Source: DASTHG01 sp041498155 | GTDB lineage: Bacteria > Gemmatimonadota > Gemmatimonadetes > Gemmatimonadales > GWC2-71-9 | Length of the DNA stretch: 8,423 nt | Assembly: GCA_041498155.1 (NCBI GenBank) | Contig: JBGQHV010000148.1 | Span: 1 to 8,423 of the forward strand | Reading direction: 5' to 3' | In this document: positions 6,115 to 8,423 of the stretch, one piece after another | How the letters are laid out: each line of letters opens with the position of its first letter | Position numbering within the stretch: the first letter of the stretch is position 1 | Translations under genes and position numbers: made by a program | Notes under the pieces: generated by a model | Seen by the model: only the letters and a program-made list of their open reading frames with translations | Told to the model about the DNA's origin: nothing | The model's database searches: none

Positions 6115-6873
6115 ATGCGCAAGTGGACCGGGCTCCTCATCATCGTGAACATCGCGGTGTTCGTGATGCAGTCGCAGTTCCCGGAGATCACCAACATGCT
6201 CGCGTTCGTGCCCGTCCTGTCGTTGCTGCGACCGTGGACGGCCATCACGTACATGTTCCTGCACGCGGGCCTGGGCCACATCGCGTTCAACATGCTGAGC
6301 CTGTACTTCTTCGGACCCCAGGTGGAAGACCGGCTGGGGGGCGCCCGATACCTCACCCTGTATTTCGTGAGTGGGCTGTTCGGCGCCGCAACGTCCATGG
6401 TGTTCAGCCCGCGCTCCCCCATCATCGGCGCGTCGGCGGCGGTGTTCGGCGTGCTGCTGGCATTCGCCTACTTCTGGCCGCGCGCGCAGCTCCTGATCTG
6501 GGGCATCGTGCCGGTCGAGGCCCGCACCATGATCATCGTGATGACCATCATCTCGCTGCTCGGCGGAGTGGGGCTGGGAATGCAGAACGTCGCCCACTTC
6601 GCCCATATCGGCGGATTCCTTGGCGGGTGGCTGGTGCTGCGACTCTCCGGCGTGCGGCGGGTGGAAGACAAGCTGCGGCCCGTACAGCTGCGGGAACGGA
6701 CCGCGACCGCGAGCCCCGGCGCCATCGAGCGCTGGAAGAAGATCCCGCTCGAGCAGCTGCACCCCGTGAACCGTGAGGAAGCCGAGCGCGTCCTCGCCAA
6801 GCTGGACGCGGGCGGCCCCGCTGGACTGACGGCCGAGGAGCAGGCGTTCCTCGACCGCTTCACCGGGATGTAG
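6115..6873 (+). CDS. Rhomboid family intramembrane serine protease
   Basis: 252 residues from ATG 6115; the open frame extends further upstream, but that part is antisense to the polymerase start. Rhomboids cleave membrane proteins within the bilayer using a Ser-His pair. About six hydrophobic segments lie between residues 5 and 178. The HxxxxHxxxN signature is HAGLGHIAFN (His50, His55, Asn59). The nucleophile is Ser107 in GASAAVFG; the usual GxSG has Ala in the fourth place here. The catalytic His is His164 in HFAHIGGFLGG, followed by the small-residue packing motif. A soluble tail of about 70 residues follows, containing EEAERVLAKLDAGGPAGLTAEEQAFLDRF. It resembles the short conserved tail of many bacterial rhomboids, in which a Leu-rich helix leads to a G-x-x-LT-x-EE turn. 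The substrate is unknown. The stop is 21 bases from the convergent Asp-box gene. Confidence 0.9.
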   Translation: MRKWTGLLIIVNIAVFVMQSQFPEITNMLAFVPVLSLLRPWTAITYMFLHAGLGHIAFNMLSLYFFGPQVEDRLGGARYLTLYFVSGLFGAATSMVFSPRSPIIGASAAVFGVLLAFAYFWPRAQLLIWGIVPVEARTMIIVMTIISLLGGVGLGMQNVAHFAHIGGFLGGWLVLRLSGVRRVEDKLRPVQLRERTATASPGAIERWKKIPLEQLHPVNREEAERVLAKLDAGGPAGLTAEEQAFLDRFTGM

Positions 6874-6891
6874 CGGGCCGCCGGGGCCCGC
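6873..6891. terminator. Hairpin between convergent genes, possible bidirectional terminator
   Basis: GCGGGCC (6873-6879) and GGCCCGC (6885-6891) form a perfect seven-base-pair, all-GC stem with a five-base loop. It occupies nearly the whole gap between the rhomboid stop and the Asp-box gene stop. There is no T-run on either side, so intrinsic termination is uncertain; stem-loop formation in such GC-rich sequence can also occur by chance. Confidence 0.35.
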
Positions 6892-6894
6892 CGG

Positions 6895-8423
6895 TCAGTG
6901 GAGCGGGATCGGCTGCACCTGGATCGGCCCGCCCGCCACGAGCGTGGGCGCCCCGTGCGCCTGGGCGACCTGGTTGAACTGCGGCACATCCGTCTCCAGG
7001 ATGGCGTTGAAGCGGGACAGATAGGCATCCAGCTGGGGCCGCAGCTCCTTCCACTCTTCCATCACCGGCTCCCCGGGCGGCTGCGCGTAGGCGTTCGCCA
7101 GGGCGCCCCCCAGGCTTTGCAGCTGGTCCTGGAACCGGCTCAGGTAGTGCACGTCATCCTGGCCGCCGTCGCGCTGCACGTCGGAGTTGTAAAGGCTGTC
7201 CTTGAGCTCCTTGAGCTTTCGCCCCAGGGCGCGCGCCGCGCCGAACACGGGAGCTGTCGTCGCCGAGTCCCCGCCCACCCCGCGCAGCGTCTGCTGCAGC
7301 GCCTGCAGCTGGCTCTGCAGACTCGAAATCCGATTCAACGTCCCATTCAGCGCCGACACTTCGTTGCGCAGCTCGAGTCCCGCCCGGAGCTGGGCCAGGA
7401 ACGCCGCCGAGTCCCCGCCGACGATCGGGTCGGGCTGCACCGTTACCTGCGTGGTCCCGGTCTTTCCAGCCGCCGTCACCATGACGGTATACGTGCCCGG
7501 CACCACTCTCGGCCCACCCGGGTTGCGAAATGGATTTTCCTCTTCAGGTGCGGCGGCGCGCTCGAAGTTGACGCGGGTGGCGCCGGCGTAGCGCAGACCC
7601 CAGACGAACCGGTTCAGTCCCTTCGCCCCCGGTGCGCCGGAATCGACGACGACCGTATCGCCGTGCGTGTCGGTGACGGTGACGCTCACTTTGCCGCGTC
7701 GCCGCCCGCCGGACGGCGCCCCGCCCGCCGCGGCGTCGTCGCCCCCGCCGACCCCACCGCTCCCGGTGTCGGCCGCGGTCCGGAGGAAGTAGTCGATCAC
7801 CGCACCGGCCGGCGCGTTGAGCGTCGTGAAGCGAGTCGGGGCGACCGCGCCGCGGCGCGGGCGCACGCGAATCTGCGCCGGCAGCGCGCCGAAGACGTGC
7901 AGGTCCTGCCCGGCGGTTTCCGGCGTCCACTGCTCGAGCGCCGTGATGTCGTCGAGCACGAACAGGCCGCGGCCGTGTGTCGCCACCACGAGGTCGTGCG
8001 AGCGTTGAATGAACTTGAGGTCGTACACGGGCACCGTGGGGAACCCGGCCTTGAGCGGCTTCCACGTGCCGCCGCCGTCCGGCGAATACCACAACGCCGC
8101 GTCGGTGCCCAGGGCCAGCCATCCGCGTTGATTGGGATCCTCGCGCACCACCCGGGCCGATGCATCGGCCGGCAGTCCCGCCGAGATGCCGGTCCAGGTC
8201 TTTCCATAATCGGCCGTATTGTAGACGTAGGGCCGATTGTCGTCGAACTCGTGCCGATCCACGGCCAGATACGCCGTGCCCGCATCGAAGGGCGACACGC
8301 CGATCTGGTAAACGCGCCCTTCCGCGTCGGCAGGCAGGCCGGGGAAATGTCCGGCCACGTTGGCCCACGTCTTCCCGCCGTCCCGCGTCACCTGGGCGAG
8401 CCCGTCATCGGTGCCGACCCAGA
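6895..8423 (-). CDS. Large exported Asp-box (BNR/VPS10-like) repeat protein, C-terminal part (partial)
   Basis: The frame is open from the right edge to the stop at 6895, showing 508 residues; the N-terminus lies outside. The visible start reads WVGTDDGLAQVTRDGGKTW, inside a beta-propeller rather than a gene start. Asp-box motifs (S/T-x-D-x-G-x-T-W) occur at about visible residues 12-19, 69-76 and 113-120 (TRDGGKTW, TADYGKTW, SPDGGGTW), with VVATHGRGLFVLDD (about 145-158) closing the propeller. A beta-rich domain follows (about 170-330, with GTYTVMVTAAG near 309-319), interrupted by a Gly/Ala/Asp-rich linker. A helical Gln/Leu-rich segment (about 341-380) and a helical tail complete it. Such proteins are often annotated as glycosyl hydrolase or VPS10-domain/sortilin-like proteins; they are typically secreted, and their substrates are mostly unknown. 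No catalytic residue set can be identified here, so enzymatic activity is not claimed. Confidence 0.8.
   Translation of the reverse strand, partial: WVGTDDGLAQVTRDGGKTWANVAGHFPGLPADAEGRVYQIGVSPFDAGTAYLAVDRHEFDDNRPYVYNTADYGKTWTGISAGLPADASARVVREDPNQRGWLALGTDAALWYSPDGGGTWKPLKAGFPTVPVYDLKFIQRSHDLVVATHGRGLFVLDDITALEQWTPETAGQDLHVFGALPAQIRVRPRRGAVAPTRFTTLNAPAGAVIDYFLRTAADTGSGGVGGGDDAAAGGAPSGGRRRGKVSVTVTDTHGDTVVVDSGAPGAKGLNRFVWGLRYAGATRVNFERAAAPEEENPFRNPGGPRVVPGTYTVMVTAAGKTGTTQVTVQPDPIVGGDSAAFLAQLRAGLELRNEVSALNGTLNRISSLQSQLQALQQTLRGVGGDSATTAPVFGAARALGRKLKELKDSLYNSDVQRDGGQDDVHYLSRFQDQLQSLGGALANAYAQPPGEPVMEEWKELRPQLDAYLSRFNAILETDVPQFNQVAQAHGAPTLVAGGPIQVQPIPLH
7690..7767 (-). other. Gly/Ala/Asp low-complexity linker in the Asp-box protein
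   Basis: About 26 residues rich in Gly, Ala and Asp, ending in RRRGK, interrupt a beta-sandwich region between YFLRTAAD and VSVTVTDTHGD. It is in frame and probably a surface-exposed flexible loop or an expanded simple-sequence insertion. Confidence 0.6.

Overview
The window is a densely packed, GC-rich bacterial chromosome segment with nine protein genes, two of them cut by the window edges. No RNA gene, CRISPR array, insertion sequence or integrase was recognised. Several features together suggest Gemmatimonadota or a related environmental phylum: a signal-peptide protein with a carboxypeptidase-regulatory-like domain, a long Asp-box (BNR/VPS10-like) repeat protein, a lipoprotein cytochrome, and short intergenic gaps. 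This assignment is an inference from gene style, not a database result.

Layout, left to right. (1) 1-401, minus: N-terminus of an exported protein with a carboxypeptidase-regulatory-like domain, possibly a TonB-receptor-type protein, running off the left edge. (2) 426-1319, plus: a DUF4349 lipoprotein with a C-terminal membrane helix, divergent from gene 1 with only 24 bases between the starts. (3) 1324-4315, minus: a compact three-gene unit transcribed leftward. It holds a CNT-type nucleoside transporter, then a di-haem cytochrome of the TsdA thiosulfate dehydrogenase/tetrathionate reductase type (stop and start share a base), then a Tat-exported DsrE-like protein 41 bases downstream. (4) 4447-4821, plus: a stand-alone receiver-domain protein. 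(5) 4829-6052, minus: a DinB-type Y-family DNA polymerase. (6) 6115-6873, plus: a rhomboid intramembrane protease with a cytoplasmic tail. (7) 6895-8423, minus: the C-terminal half of a large Asp-box repeat protein, running off the right edge.

The most interesting part is the pair at 1324-2894. A lipid-anchored TsdA-like cytochrome that keeps the haem-ligating cysteine sits directly upstream of a Tat-exported DsrE-like protein that keeps one candidate sulfur-carrying cysteine and adds a C-terminal CxxC. Together they suggest a small extracytoplasmic thiosulfate/tetrathionate or sulfane-sulfur module. TsdA chemistry and DsrE sulfur-carrier roles are known from the families; the functional link in this operon is inference. 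The remaining genes look like ordinary housekeeping or accessory genes. The three convergent gene pairs are separated by only 4, 7 and 21 bases, and just the last of these contains a terminator-like hairpin.
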